From Streptomyces sp. Je 1-332 (GTDB taxonomy: Bacteria > Actinomycetota > Actinomycetes > Streptomycetales > Streptomycetaceae), in contig NZ_CP160402.1 in assembly GCF_040730185.1 (NCBI RefSeq), positions 2,728,001-2,792,000 of the forward strand: DNA of 64,000 nt, in the 5' to 3' direction. A program made the translations under genes and the position numbers. The notes under the pieces are model-generated. The model did not search any database and was not told where the DNA came from. It saw nothing but the letters and a program-made list of their open reading frames with translations. Positions 28,648-38,874 of this stretch are shown one piece after another (position 1 is the first letter of the stretch; every line of letters begins with the position of its first letter).

Positions 28648-29189
28648 ACCACCTCGCCCTCGTGCAGCCGAGTCCGCAGGACCCGTACCGCCGTATGCAG
28701 CCTGCTCTTGACCGTGCCCTCCGGAATGCCCAGTTCGTCCGCTATCGCCCGTACCGACAGATCGGCGTAGAAGCGCAGGACGACGACCTGCCGCTGCGGG
28801 TCGGGCAGCGCGTCCAGGCCCTGGGTCACGGCCATCGACAGGGCCCGGGACTCCGCCCCGTCCTCGTCGGTCGCCTCCCGCCACAGCACGGCGAGCCGCT
28901 CCCCGAGCCGTTCCTGGCGCCGACGCGCCCGATGCCAGTCCATGGCGAGATTGGAGGCGACGACCGCCGCCCACGCCGACACGTCACGCGGCGCCTCGCG
29001 CCCGTCCGCCGCGCGCTCCAGGAGCTTGAGCCTGACCTGCTGGACGCCGTCGGGCAGATCGGCGTGCGGCACTCCACCGAGCGCGAGCACCGCCCGCACC
29101 CGGTCCTCCTGGACAGCGTCAAGCGGATCGGCCCCCTCGTGCCGGTTCCGCCGGCTCCGCCGGTCCCGTCGCGTTTTTCCGCGCAGCAA
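28644..29189 (-). CDS. ECF-type RNA polymerase sigma factor
   Basis: About 181 residues. A sigma region 2-like segment (HADLPDGVQQVRLKLLE, then SAWAAVVASNLAMDWHRAR) and a region 4 helix-turn-helix (LSVRAIADELGIPEGTVKSRL) are visible. The start is uncertain: the TTG at 29189 has GGGAGGG five bases upstream, and a GTG at 29099 has AGGAGG five bases upstream but would remove part of region 2. It overlaps the putative anti-sigma gene and is divergent from asd. No cognate promoter could be assigned. Confidence 0.82.
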   Translation of the reverse strand: MLRGKTRRDRRSRRNRHEGADPLDAVQEDRVRAVLALGGVPHADLPDGVQQVRLKLLERAADGREAPRDVSAWAAVVASNLAMDWHRARRRQERLGERLAVLWREATDEDGAESRALSMAVTQGLDALPDPQRQVVVLRFYADLSVRAIADELGIPEGTVKSRLHTAVRVLRTRLHEGEVV

Positions 29190-29321
29190 GACACCCTCCC
29201 GTCCCCACGTTTCCCCTAGGACGCCGGGGGCGCCGGAAACGTTCGGCCCACGTCCACGGGAATGTGACATCCCGAACTTCGGACAATGGATTGGACAAGG
29301 CGGCCGTGGACAGACGCATGA

Positions 29322-30389
<1,068 letters not shown>

Positions 30390-30413
30390 CGCCTTCGCCC
30401 TGCGTACGCCGAA

Positions 30414-30450
30414 GGGGGCGGGCACCGACATCTAGTCGGCGCCCGCCCCC
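30414..30450 (+). terminator. 16-bp hairpin after asd
   Basis: Arms 30414-30429 and 30435-30450 pair with one mismatch and a five-base loop, 25 bp after the asd stop. Confidence 0.8.
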
Positions 30451-30516
30451 ATCGCGTGCGCCACGACGACCAGGGCAAGTCCCGCGAGCCCGCCCCCACG
30501 CCAGGGGTGTCGGTAC

Positions 30517-30546
30517 GGTTTTCGGGGAGGGGCGGGGTTGGGGATG
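30517..30546 (+). repeat. Partial copy of the dispersed 3'-end element
   Basis: The block TTTTCGGGGAGGGGCGGGG followed by TTGGGGA matches the G-rich ends at 4611-4643 and 26867-26892. It lies beside the stop codon of the flavin monooxygenase gene. The hairpin part of the element is missing. Confidence 0.65.
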
Positions 30547-30555
30547 AAGAAACTG

Positions 30556-31803
30556 CTACCAACAGCCCCGCATCCGCCGATACCCCTCCCCCAGCCCCGC
30601 CAGCTCCTCCCCCGTCAGCACGTCCTCCACCCGTGCGAACCCCTCCGGAGCCCGCTCGGCCACCGTCCGGAGGATCTCGTCCACCGGCATCGCACGATTG
30701 GCCAGGGCCACGGCATTGGCGGGGCCCCACCGTTCCGCCTCGTAGGCCCGCAGGCCGCTGACCCGGTCCGTCCCGGCGAGGGCCACGCACCGGGCCAGGA
30801 CCCGCGCGTCGAGCACCGCTTCCGAGCCGCCGCTCGACCCGACGGGGTACATCGGATGCGCCGCGTCGCCCAGCAGGGTCACGGGGCCGCGCCCCCAGTA
30901 CGGCAGCGGGTCCCGGTCCACCATCGGGTACTCCAGGATCCGCCCCGTCGACCCGGTCGCGGCGAGGAGCGCGGGCACGTCCAGGTCCCCGATCCGCCAC
31001 CCGGAGAAGTGCGGCAGGACGTCGGAGAGGCGTCCCGAGCGGTTCCAGTCCACCGGCCCCGGCGACCCGTGGTGATGGACCGGATACCGCACCTCCGCCA
31101 CCCAGTTGAGCAGCGCCCGCCCCCGCACCTCCGCCTCCCACGAGATCGGGTAGACGACGAGCTTCGCGGCCGCGTTGCTGCCCGCGAACGCCATGGACCG
31201 GCCGCCGAGCACCGGGTGCCACTCGGTGACGCCCCGCCACATCCGGATGCCGTTCCACAGCGGCGGCCCCTCCCCGGGGTGCAGCCGGGCCCTGACCGCC
31301 GAGTAGAGGCCGTCGGCCCCGATCAGGGCGCGCACCGGTACCGCGAACTCCCGCCCCCGCCGCACGTCCCGCAGGGTCACCCGCAGCGCCCCGGACCCCT
31401 CGGGCTCGGCGTACCGCACGAACGCCGTACCGGTCTGGACGGCGTTCTCTCCGATGCGGTCGCGGACGGCGTCGAGGAGGATCAGCTGCAGGGCGCCGCG
31501 GTGCAGGGAGTACTGCGGCCAGTGGTGACCGCGGGCGAGACCGAGCGGTTCGCCCCAGATGTGGTTGCCGTGCCGGTCGAAGTGGATCGTCTCGGCGGTC
31601 GGCACGGCCGTGGCGGCCAGCTCGGCGCCGAGGCCCAGCTCCGTCAACTCCCGTACCGCGTGCGGGAGGAGGTTGATGCCGACCCCGACGGGCCGCAGCG
31701 CGTCCACCGCGTCGATGACCCGCACCCCGATGCCCGCCGCGTGCAGACTGAGCGCGGCGGTGAGCCCGCCGATCCCGGCTCCGGCGACGAGTACGTCGAT
31801 CAC
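30556..31803 (-). CDS. FAD-dependent monooxygenase (class A, PhzS/salicylate-hydroxylase-like)
   Basis: A 415-residue flavoprotein hydroxylase. The dinucleotide-binding start VLVAGAGIGGLTAA, the IGADGLYSAVR motif and the LLGDAAHPMYPVG motif are all present. The substrate is likely aromatic but unknown. GTG 31803 starts exactly at the Rossmann strand; a longer in-frame start at 31935 would add a low-complexity ITA-repeat tail made by a 9-bp DNA repeat, which is unlikely to be translated. The gene is divergent from the second pepN. Confidence 0.82.
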   Translation of the reverse strand: MIDVLVAGAGIGGLTAALSLHAAGIGVRVIDAVDALRPVGVGINLLPHAVRELTELGLGAELAATAVPTAETIHFDRHGNHIWGEPLGLARGHHWPQYSLHRGALQLILLDAVRDRIGENAVQTGTAFVRYAEPEGSGALRVTLRDVRRGREFAVPVRALIGADGLYSAVRARLHPGEGPPLWNGIRMWRGVTEWHPVLGGRSMAFAGSNAAAKLVVYPISWEAEVRGRALLNWVAEVRYPVHHHGSPGPVDWNRSGRLSDVLPHFSGWRIGDLDVPALLAATGSTGRILEYPMVDRDPLPYWGRGPVTLLGDAAHPMYPVGSSGGSEAVLDARVLARCVALAGTDRVSGLRAYEAERWGPANAVALANRAMPVDEILRTVAERAPEGFARVEDVLTGEELAGLGEGYRRMRGCW

Positions 31804-31828
31804 GGGGCGCACCTCGCGCTGGGCGAGC

Positions 31829-31918
31829 CCGGTGAGCGCGGTGATCGCGGTGATCGCGGTGATCGGGGCGACCCCGGTAATCGCGGTGATCGACGTAATC
31901 CGCGTAATCGACGTGGCG
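31829..31918. repeat. Degenerate 9-bp tandem array upstream of the monooxygenase gene
   Basis: About ten consecutive 9-bp units of the GCGGTGATC type fill this stretch, three of them identical (31838-31864), the rest diverged (e.g. GACGTAATC). It lies immediately upstream of the GTG start on the minus strand. Because the period is a multiple of three it stays open in several frames. Confidence 0.75.
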
Positions 31919-32102
31919 GTCTCGGTCCCATGCACGCTCCCCCCGGGGCGTCGGTCGACGCGCGGATGTTAGCGGCACGGCAGCCCGCGAACAATGCCGC
32001 GCGGCGGCCCATGGCCGATGCCCGGACACGTGCGCGGACCCACGTGGAAGGATGGCTGGAAACGCCACAAGTCGTACCTGACGTTCCTGAGGAGATGACC
32101 GC

Positions 32103-34670
32103 GTGCCCGGCACCAATCTGACCCGCGAAGAGGCGCAGCAGCGGGCGAAGCTGCTCACCGTTGACTCGTACGAGATCGATCTCGACCTCTCCGGCGCGCA
32201 AGAGGGCGGCACCTACCGGTCGGTGACGACCGTGCGCTTCGACTCCGCGGAGGCGGGCGCCGAGACGTTCATCGACCTGGTGGCCCCCGCGGTCCACGAG
32301 GTCGTCCTGAACGGCCACGCGCTGGAGGTGGCCGCCGTCTTCCGTGACTCGCGCATCGCGCTGAGGCACCTGGAGGCGGGCCCGAACGAGCTGCGGGTGG
32401 TCGCCGACTGCGACTACACCAACACGGGCGAGGGCCTGCACCGATTCGTCGACCCCGTCGACGAACAGGCCTACCTCTACACGCAGTTCGAGGTCCCGGA
32501 CGCACGCCGCGTCTTCGCCTCCTTCGAGCAGCCCGATCTCAAGGCGACGTTCCAGTTCACCGTGAAGGCGCCGGCCGGCTGGACGGTCATCTCGAATGCG
32601 CCGACCCCCGAGCCCAGCGGTGACGTCTGGGTCTTCGAGCCCACGCCGCGCATGTCGACGTACATCACGGCGCTCATCGTCGGTCCCTATCACTCGGTCC
32701 ACAGTTCGTACGAGGGTCCTGGCGGCCAGTCGGTTCCGCTCGGCATCTACTGCCGCCCCTCGCTGGCCGAATACCTCGACTCCGACGCGATCTTCGAGGT
32801 CACGCGGCAGGGCTTCGACTGGTTCCAGGAGAAGTTCGACTACGCGTACCCCTTCGCCAAGTACGACCAGCTCTTCGTGCCGGAGTTCAACGCGGGCGCG
32901 ATGGAGAACGCGGGCGCGGTGACCATCCGCGACCAGTACGTGTTCCGTTCGAAGGTGACGGACGCGGCGTACGAGACGCGCGCGGAGACCATCCTCCACG
33001 AGCTGGCCCACATGTGGTTCGGCGACCTGGTGACGATGGAGTGGTGGAACGACCTGTGGCTGAACGAGTCGTTCGCCACGTACACGTCCATCGCCTGCCA
33101 GGCGTACGCGGAGAACTCGCGCTGGCCGCACTCCTGGACGACGTTCGCCAACTCCATGAAGACGTGGGCGTACCGCCAGGACCAGCTGCCGTCGACGCAC
33201 CCGATCATGGCGGACATCCGCGACCTCGACGACGTCCTGGTCAACTTCGACGGCATCACGTACGCGAAGGGCGCGAGCGTCCTGAAGCAGCTCGTGGCGT
33301 ATGTCGGGGATGACGAGTTCTTCCGGGGCGTGCAGGCGTACTTCAAGGCGCACGCGTTCGGCAACACGCGCCTGTCCGATCTGCTCGGCGCCCTTGAGGA
33401 GACCAGCGGGCGCGACCTGAAGACCTGGTCGAAGAAGTGGCTGGAGACGGCGGGCATCAACGTCCTGCGTCCGGTGGTGGACGTCGACACGTCCGGCAGG
33501 ATCACGTCGTTCGCGGTGAAGCAGGAGGCTCCGGCGCTCCCCGCCGGCGCGAAGGGCGAGCCCACGCTCCGCCCCCACCGGATCGCGATCGGCCTGTACG
33601 ACCTCGACGACGAGAGCGGCAAGCTGCTGCGCACGGACCGCGTCGAGCTGGACGTGGACGGCGAACTGACGGCGGTGGACGCGCTGGTGGGCCGCACGCG
33701 CCCCGCGGTGATCCTCCTGAACGACGACGACCTCTCGTACGCGAAGGTGCGCATGGACGCGGAGTCGCTCGCGTTCGTGACGGAGCACATCGGCGACTTC
33801 GAGGCGTCGCTGCCGCGTGCCCTTTCGTGGGCGTCGGCGTGGGACATGACGCGGGACGCCGAACTCCCCACCCGGGAGTACCTCTCCCTCGTCCTGTCCG
33901 GCATCGGCAAGGAGTCGGACATCGGGGTCGTGCAGTCCCTGCACCGCCAGGTGAAGCTGGCCCTCGAGCTGTACGCGGCGCCGTCCGGGCGCGAGGAGGC
34001 GCTGGCCCGCTGGACGGACGCGACGCTCTCGCACCTCCGGGCGGCGGCGCCGGGCAGCGACCACCAGCTGGCGTGGGCGCGGGCGTTCGCGGCGACGGCC
34101 CGTACGGGGGAGCAGCTGACGCTGCTCGAGGAGCTGGTCTCGGGCAAGCAGGCCATCGAGGGTCTGGCGGTGGACACGGAGCTGCGCTGGGCCTTCGTGC
34201 ACCGGCTCGCGGCGACGGGCCGTCTCGACGAGGCGGGGATCACGGCGGAGCTCGACCGTGACAAGACGGCCGCGGGCGAGCGGCACGCGGCTTCGGCGCG
34301 GGCGGCGCGGCCCACGCCGGAGGCGAAGGCGGAGGCGTGGGCCTCCGTGGTGGAGTCCGACAAGCTCCCGAACGCGATCCAGGAGGCCGTGATCGGCGGC
34401 TTCGTCCAGACGGAGCAGCGCGAACTCCTCGCCCCGTACGCGGAGAAGTTCTTCGCGGCGGTCAAGGGTGCGTGGGACTCTCGCTCGCACGAGATGGCGC
34501 AGCAGATCGCGGTGGGCCTGTACCCGTCGCTCCAGATCTCCCAGGCCACCCTGGACGCCACGGACGCGTGGCTCTCCACGGCGACCCCGTCACCGGCCCT
34601 CCACCGCCTGATCACGGAGTCCAGGGCGGGGGTGGAGCGGGCGCTGCGGGCGCAGTCGGCGGACGTCTGA
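32103..34670 (+). CDS. pepN: Aminopeptidase N, M1 family (paralogue 2)
   Basis: An 855-residue zinc aminopeptidase. GAMEN (about residue 266), the zinc motif HELAH at His299 and the distal Glu in WLNESFATYTS are intact, and the helical C-terminal domain is complete. It is clearly homologous over its full length to the copy at 14134 but has diverged through many substitutions. GTG 32103 follows GAGGAG. The two enzymes may differ in peptide preference; the duplication is older than the permease duplications, judging by divergence. Confidence 0.93.
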   Translation: MPGTNLTREEAQQRAKLLTVDSYEIDLDLSGAQEGGTYRSVTTVRFDSAEAGAETFIDLVAPAVHEVVLNGHALEVAAVFRDSRIALRHLEAGPNELRVVADCDYTNTGEGLHRFVDPVDEQAYLYTQFEVPDARRVFASFEQPDLKATFQFTVKAPAGWTVISNAPTPEPSGDVWVFEPTPRMSTYITALIVGPYHSVHSSYEGPGGQSVPLGIYCRPSLAEYLDSDAIFEVTRQGFDWFQEKFDYAYPFAKYDQLFVPEFNAGAMENAGAVTIRDQYVFRSKVTDAAYETRAETILHELAHMWFGDLVTMEWWNDLWLNESFATYTSIACQAYAENSRWPHSWTTFANSMKTWAYRQDQLPSTHPIMADIRDLDDVLVNFDGITYAKGASVLKQLVAYVGDDEFFRGVQAYFKAHAFGNTRLSDLLGALEETSGRDLKTWSKKWLETAGINVLRPVVDVDTSGRITSFAVKQEAPALPAGAKGEPTLRPHRIAIGLYDLDDESGKLLRTDRVELDVDGELTAVDALVGRTRPAVILLNDDDLSYAKVRMDAESLAFVTEHIGDFEASLPRALSWASAWDMTRDAELPTREYLSLVLSGIGKESDIGVVQSLHRQVKLALELYAAPSGREEALARWTDATLSHLRAAAPGSDHQLAWARAFAATARTGEQLTLLEELVSGKQAIEGLAVDTELRWAFVHRLAATGRLDEAGITAELDRDKTAAGERHAASARAARPTPEAKAEAWASVVESDKLPNAIQEAVIGGFVQTEQRELLAPYAEKFFAAVKGAWDSRSHEMAQQIAVGLYPSLQISQATLDATDAWLSTATPSPALHRLITESRAGVERALRAQSADV

Positions 34671-35250
34671 CGCCATGGCCTCCGGCCGGGGTCGCGGACG
34701 TCTGATCCCGCAGCCCCCGGCCGGGGTTATCCCTGCCCCCGGCCAGGGCTGCGCGCCGGGGGCCCTGCTCCCGCCAGGGCTGCCCCAGGGGCCCCCGCCC
34801 CTAACCAGGGCTAACCCCGCCCGGCTCCCGCACCAGCCCGCGCTTCGCGCGGATCTCTCCCGCCCACCCACCCGATCACCCCGCAGCCGCGAGCTGGCCG
34901 GCCGGCACCGCCCGCACCCCGGGCGCGGGCTCGCCCGGCCGCTCCCGCACACCACCCGACCCGCGCTCCGCGCGAACTTCCCCCACCCACCCACCCGATC
35001 ACCCCGGGGCAATCGGGCGGGTGGGCGGAAGCACCCGCGCGAAGCGCTGCAAGACAGGGCCGCCCCGCGGACAAAAAAGACCCGGCAATCCCCTGCACTA
35101 CGGGGCAATCGGGCGGGTGGGCGGGAAACATCCGCGCGAAGCGCGGGAAGGCTGCGCTGCGGGGGAATCGGGTGGGTGGGCGGGAAACATCCGCGCGGAG
35201 CGCGGGAAGGCCTGCGTCGGCCCGCAGACAAAAGACCCGGCCCCCCGCGG
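34671..35250. repeat. Repeat-rich intergenic region with five hairpin-element copies
   Basis: These 580 bp have no convincing gene. The first part (34671-34830) contains repeated CCGGCCGGGGT and CCAGGGCT blocks. Five copies of a roughly 47-bp element follow at 34837-34883 and 34960-35006 (minus orientation) and 35006-35048, 35102-35150 and 35161-35210 (plus). Each has a GGGTGGGCGGGAA-like block followed by a hairpin CCGCGC-GAA-GCGCGG. Blocks resembling GCGGACAAAAAAGACCCGG recur after copies 3 and 5. A sixth relative lies inside malQ (41731-41787). Confidence 0.82.
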
Positions 35251-36150
35251 CTACCGGGCCACCCCCCGCAGCGCCGACAAGACCCTGCTGACCCCCGCAC
35301 CCCCGGCCGCCCCCCGCCGCACCGCCGCCACCACGTGGCGGCGAGGGCGGTCGGCGGACAGGGAGCGCATTACCACCCCGTCACGGCGGACCGCCGCCAT
35401 CCGCGGGACGAGGGCGACCCCCATCCCCGCCTCCACCATCGCCAGGATCGCCGTCCAGCCGGAGGCGGAATGCGCCTGCTCGGGCGTGAACCCGGCCCCC
35501 TCGCACGCCGCCCGCGTGATCTCCGACCAGGGACCACTGCCCCCGAAGATCCACGGCTCCCCGGCCAGATCCGCGAGCCGCAGCCCTTCCACCGCTGCCA
35601 GCGGATGCTCCCCAGGCAACGCCACGTCCAGCGGGTCCGCCAGGAGCGACTCCCGGGTGAAGCGCGTGTCCGCGTCGCCCGCGGCCGGCGCCGTCACCGC
35701 CAGGGAGAGGGCCACGTCCACCTCCCCCGCGGCCAGCAACTCGTACGCCTCCGCCGCCTCCACCTCACGTACCCGCACCGAGATCCCCGGCGCCGCCGCC
35801 CGCAGCTCCCGCACGGCGGGGACCACGAGCGCGGGCACCGCCGTCGAGAAGGCGCCGACCCGCACCTCCCCCGCCTCGCCCTGCGCATAGGCCGCCAACT
35901 CCGCGTCCGCCAGCTCCAGTTGCGCGAAGACCGCCTCCGCGTGCCGCAGGACGAGGTGCGCCGCGTCCGTGAGGCGCACCCGCCGCCCGTGCGCCTCGAG
36001 CAGCGGCACCCCCAGCTGCTTGGCGAGGTTGGACAGCTGCTGCGACACCGCCGACGGCGTCATCCGCAGCGTCCGCGCCGTCTCCGTGACCGTGCCCCGC
36101 TCGCTCAACGTACGCAGGATCTGCAGCTTCTTGATGTCCCACTCGCTCAT
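35251..36150 (-). CDS. LysR family transcriptional regulator
   Basis: A 299-residue regulator: N-terminal winged helix-turn-helix (LSERGTVTETARTLRMTPSA) and a C-terminal substrate-binding domain sensing an unknown co-inducer. ATG 36150 starts MSEWDIKKLQIL, the usual family start; an in-frame GTG at 36189 is also possible. It is 51 bp downstream of the EamA exporter gene on the same strand and probably co-transcribed, so the exporter is the most likely target. Confidence 0.88.
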   Translation of the reverse strand: MSEWDIKKLQILRTLSERGTVTETARTLRMTPSAVSQQLSNLAKQLGVPLLEAHGRRVRLTDAAHLVLRHAEAVFAQLELADAELAAYAQGEAGEVRVGAFSTAVPALVVPAVRELRAAAPGISVRVREVEAAEAYELLAAGEVDVALSLAVTAPAAGDADTRFTRESLLADPLDVALPGEHPLAAVEGLRLADLAGEPWIFGGSGPWSEITRAACEGAGFTPEQAHSASGWTAILAMVEAGMGVALVPRMAAVRRDGVVMRSLSADRPRRHVVAAVRRGAAGGAGVSRVLSALRGVAR

Positions 36151-36201
36151 GGAGTCAACGTACCGACTGGTCAGGAGAGGTGATCCCACGGGACGCGCCC
36201 C

Positions 36202-37089
36202 CTACTTCTTCGCGCGCGCCGCGCCGAGGACGACCCCGCCCAGGATCAGCCCCATGCACATGACCTGGAGCCACCCCATCGCCTCGCCGAGCACCGCGAA
36301 GGAGAGCAGGGCGACGCAGACCGGCTGGAGGTAGTAGATGACCCCGGCGCGGGCGGCGCCGATGATCGAGATCGCCTTGTTCCAGGCGAAGAAGGCGATC
36401 GCGGATGACACGACACCGACGTACAGGAGCGGGGAGACCGTGCCGACCGTCGGCTCGAAGCCGCCCTGGAGCACGAAGCTGACCACGAACACCGGAAGCA
36501 GCATCAGCGCGCCGAGCACGAACGTCGCGAAGAGGAACGGCAGTCCACCGATCTCCGTCGGCTTGCGCTTGAGCAGCGCGCTGTACGAGCCGAAGGAGAC
36601 GGCCCCCGCGATGATCCACAGGTCGCCCACGGCGAAGTCCATGGAGAGCGATCCCCCGGAGACCAGGACCAGGACGCCCGCGCAGGCGACCAGCATGCCG
36701 GTCACCCGGCGCGCCCCGAGCCTGGCCCCGCCGAGGCGCTCGTACACCGCCATCAGGACCGGTGACGCCGCCATGATCATGCCCATGTTGCCCGCGGTGG
36801 TGGTGACGCCCGCCTGGTTGACCAGGGTGTTGTAGATCGTGACGCCGAGCAGCGAGGCGAGCAGCAGGAAGCGGATGTGCTTGCGCAGCAGGGCCCGCTG
36901 CCGCCAGGTCTGGCGTACGGCGAAGGGCGCCACCGCCGCGATCGCGATGATCCACCGCCAGAAGGCGTGCTGGATGGGCGGCACGCTGTCGGCCAGGGCC
37001 CGCGAGGTGACGAAGCTGCCCGACCAGACGACCGTGGCCAGCGCCGCGAGGGCGAGTCCGACGCCGACGGGGCCCGCGGCCCGCCGCAC
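36202..37089 (-). CDS. EamA family (DMT) transporter
   Basis: A 295-residue, ten-helix exporter composed of two EamA repeats (ATVVWSGSFVTSRAL; AIAFFAWNKAISIIG). Substrates of this family are metabolites or amino acids; none can be named. The start is uncertain. GTG 37089 puts TM1 eight residues in but lacks a well-spaced ribosome binding site. A GTG at 37199 with AAGGG upstream opens a different frame that meets this one at a GGGG run, so a one-base change there would restore a longer N-terminus. Confidence 0.8.
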   Translation of the reverse strand: MRRAAGPVGVGLALAALATVVWSGSFVTSRALADSVPPIQHAFWRWIIAIAAVAPFAVRQTWRQRALLRKHIRFLLLASLLGVTIYNTLVNQAGVTTTAGNMGMIMAASPVLMAVYERLGGARLGARRVTGMLVACAGVLVLVSGGSLSMDFAVGDLWIIAGAVSFGSYSALLKRKPTEIGGLPFLFATFVLGALMLLPVFVVSFVLQGGFEPTVGTVSPLLYVGVVSSAIAFFAWNKAISIIGAARAGVIYYLQPVCVALLSFAVLGEAMGWLQVMCMGLILGGVVLGAARAKK

Positions 37090-37267
37090 CCCTTGTTCAC
37101 CGCCGTCGCGGTAGTCGGCGTGGCCGCCGGAGGGGCCGTGGCCGCCGGAGCTGCCGTAGCCGCCGTGCGAGTGGAGGTCGTCCGGTCCAGGACAGTCACT
37201 GATATCCCTTGTCTCTCTCCCGGTTGGCCCGGGTGTATCTCTCCCGGTCCGCCCGGGAAAACACGAA

Positions 37268-37297
37268 CCCCGCCGAGGTGGTAACCACCCGGCGGGG
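37268..37297 (-). terminator. Hairpin downstream of the second flavin monooxygenase gene
   Basis: CCCCGCC (37268-37274) pairs with 37291-37297 and GGTGG with CCACC inside it, about 13 bp in all with one bulge. On the minus strand it is followed by a T-rich stretch (TTCGTGTTTT). It lies 84 bp after the monooxygenase stop and is upstream of the EamA gene. Confidence 0.7.
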
Positions 37298-37380
37298 ATC
37301 TCTTCGCTGATCACTTGGTTGGTTGCGGGACTACCGTCGCACCCCCACACCCATCAGGTCCAGCGAATCTTTTCGAGGTA

Positions 37381-38850
37381 TTAGTGAAGCTGAACTGAAT
37401 GGTTGACCAGTGCGGCCCGCACCTGCCCCGCGTCCGCGTCGTCCGCCGCCCACGCCACGTACCCGTCGGGGCGCACCAGGACGGTCGTACGCCGGTCGCT
37501 CGCCCACTGCGCCGCGACCGCGCGCCCCGCATCGCGACCCGCATCGCGCTCCTCGCCCCGCGGAGTGATCAGCACGAACCTGCCCTCGCGCAGGGCCTCG
37601 TACAGCCGCCCCTCCTTGAGCGCGACGTCCGGAGCGCGGCGACCGGTCAGGCGGTGGGCGCCCTTGGGGGCCGGGTAGCGGTAGCCGATGCCGGTGATCT
37701 GGCCGATCGCCTTGTTCCGGACCGGGGACAGGGCGCCGATGACGGACGCGAGCACCGCGCGGCCCGCCCGTGACCACGGTCGCTTGACCATCGCGAGCCG
37801 CACGATCCCTCCACTGCTGCGCAGGACCGCCTTGCCGATGGGATGCCGCTCGGACTGGTAGGTGTCCAACAGGCCCTGCGGCGCACGGCCGTTGACCGCG
37901 TCCACCAGCTTCCAGCTCAGGTTCGCCGCGTCCTGGAGCCCGGTGTTCATGCCCTGTGCGCCCGCCGGGGTGTGCACATGCGCGGCGTCGCCGGCGAGGA
38001 AGACGCGGCCGACGCGGTAGGCGGGCGCCTGGCGCTCGTCGCTGTGGAAGCGGGACATCCAGCGGGCGTCGTGCATGCCGTAGTCGCGGCCGAGCGCGAG
38101 GCGGGTGATCTCCTTGACCTCTTCGAGGTCGAGGGGCTCGCTGTCGGGGACGTTGTGTGCGCGGTTCCAGCCGATCACGCGGTAGTAGCCGTCGGCGAAG
38201 GGCGCGATGAAGGCGAAGGCGTCACCGGCGGCGTTCACCGTGAGGACCGACGCGGGCTTCTCGGCGAGCTTCACGTCCGCGAGCACGAGCGAGCGGATGG
38301 CGGACTTCCCGGGGAAGGGCAGGCCGATGGCCTTGCGGACCGGGCTGTGCAGTCCGTCCGCGCCGACGACGTACGCGGCCCGGCACTGGCTCGACTCCCC
38401 GCCCGGACCCCTGACTTCGAGAGTCACGCCGTCCGCGTCCTGGGTGAGCCCGGTGACCTCGCTCTCGTACCGGAAGTCGACCCCGGCCGCGACCGCCCGG
38501 CGCTCCAGGACCCGCTCCACCTCGTACTGCGGCAGGACCAGGAGGTGGTTGTAGCGCGAGGGCAGCTTGTCGAGGCCCACTTCGAGGCGGCCGAAGAGGC
38601 GCAGTCGGTCCAGCGTCCTGCCCTTGGCCTCCAGTTCGTCGGCGAGGCCGCGCGCGTCGAGCTGTTCGAGGGTGCGGGCGTGCAGGACGAGGGCGCGCGA
38701 GAGGTTGCTGATCCCGTGCGGCCGCTTCTCGAGGAGGGTGACGGGGACGCCCGCGGCGGCCAGGTCCCCGGCGAGCAGCAGTCCGGTGGGCCCGGAGCCG
38801 ACGACGATCACAGCGGGGTCGGTGCCGGTCGTGTCCTGGGTTCCGTTCAT
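37381..38850 (-). CDS. FAD-dependent aromatic monooxygenase, TetR-controlled
   Basis: A 489-residue class A flavin hydroxylase: FAD motif VIVVGSGPTGLLLAGDL, the DG-containing YVVGADGLHSPVRK, and the second FAD motif VFLAGDAAHVHTPAG. The C-terminal thioredoxin-like domain is present. Relatives hydroxylate polyketides, phenols or inactivate antibiotics such as rifampicin; the substrate is unknown. ATG 38850 follows GAGGAGG by six bases. It is divergent from a TetR gene and the promoter region carries two copies of a composite operator, suggesting substrate-induced expression. Confidence 0.87.
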   Translation of the reverse strand: MNGTQDTTGTDPAVIVVGSGPTGLLLAGDLAAAGVPVTLLEKRPHGISNLSRALVLHARTLEQLDARGLADELEAKGRTLDRLRLFGRLEVGLDKLPSRYNHLLVLPQYEVERVLERRAVAAGVDFRYESEVTGLTQDADGVTLEVRGPGGESSQCRAAYVVGADGLHSPVRKAIGLPFPGKSAIRSLVLADVKLAEKPASVLTVNAAGDAFAFIAPFADGYYRVIGWNRAHNVPDSEPLDLEEVKEITRLALGRDYGMHDARWMSRFHSDERQAPAYRVGRVFLAGDAAHVHTPAGAQGMNTGLQDAANLSWKLVDAVNGRAPQGLLDTYQSERHPIGKAVLRSSGGIVRLAMVKRPWSRAGRAVLASVIGALSPVRNKAIGQITGIGYRYPAPKGAHRLTGRRAPDVALKEGRLYEALREGRFVLITPRGEERDAGRDAGRAVAAQWASDRRTTVLVRPDGYVAWAADDADAGQVRAALVNHSVQLH

Positions 38851-38874
38851 GACGGCCTCCTCGGCTTCCTTGTG

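Noticed and set aside
34837..35210. A CRISPR-like array
   Set aside because: Copies occur in both orientations, spacing is irregular, sequences between copies are not unique spacers, and no cas genes are near.
34680..36183. A 502-codon plus-strand frame over the repeat region and the LysR gene
   Set aside because: Low-complexity Pro/Arg-rich translation driven by repeats and antisense to a clear LysR gene.
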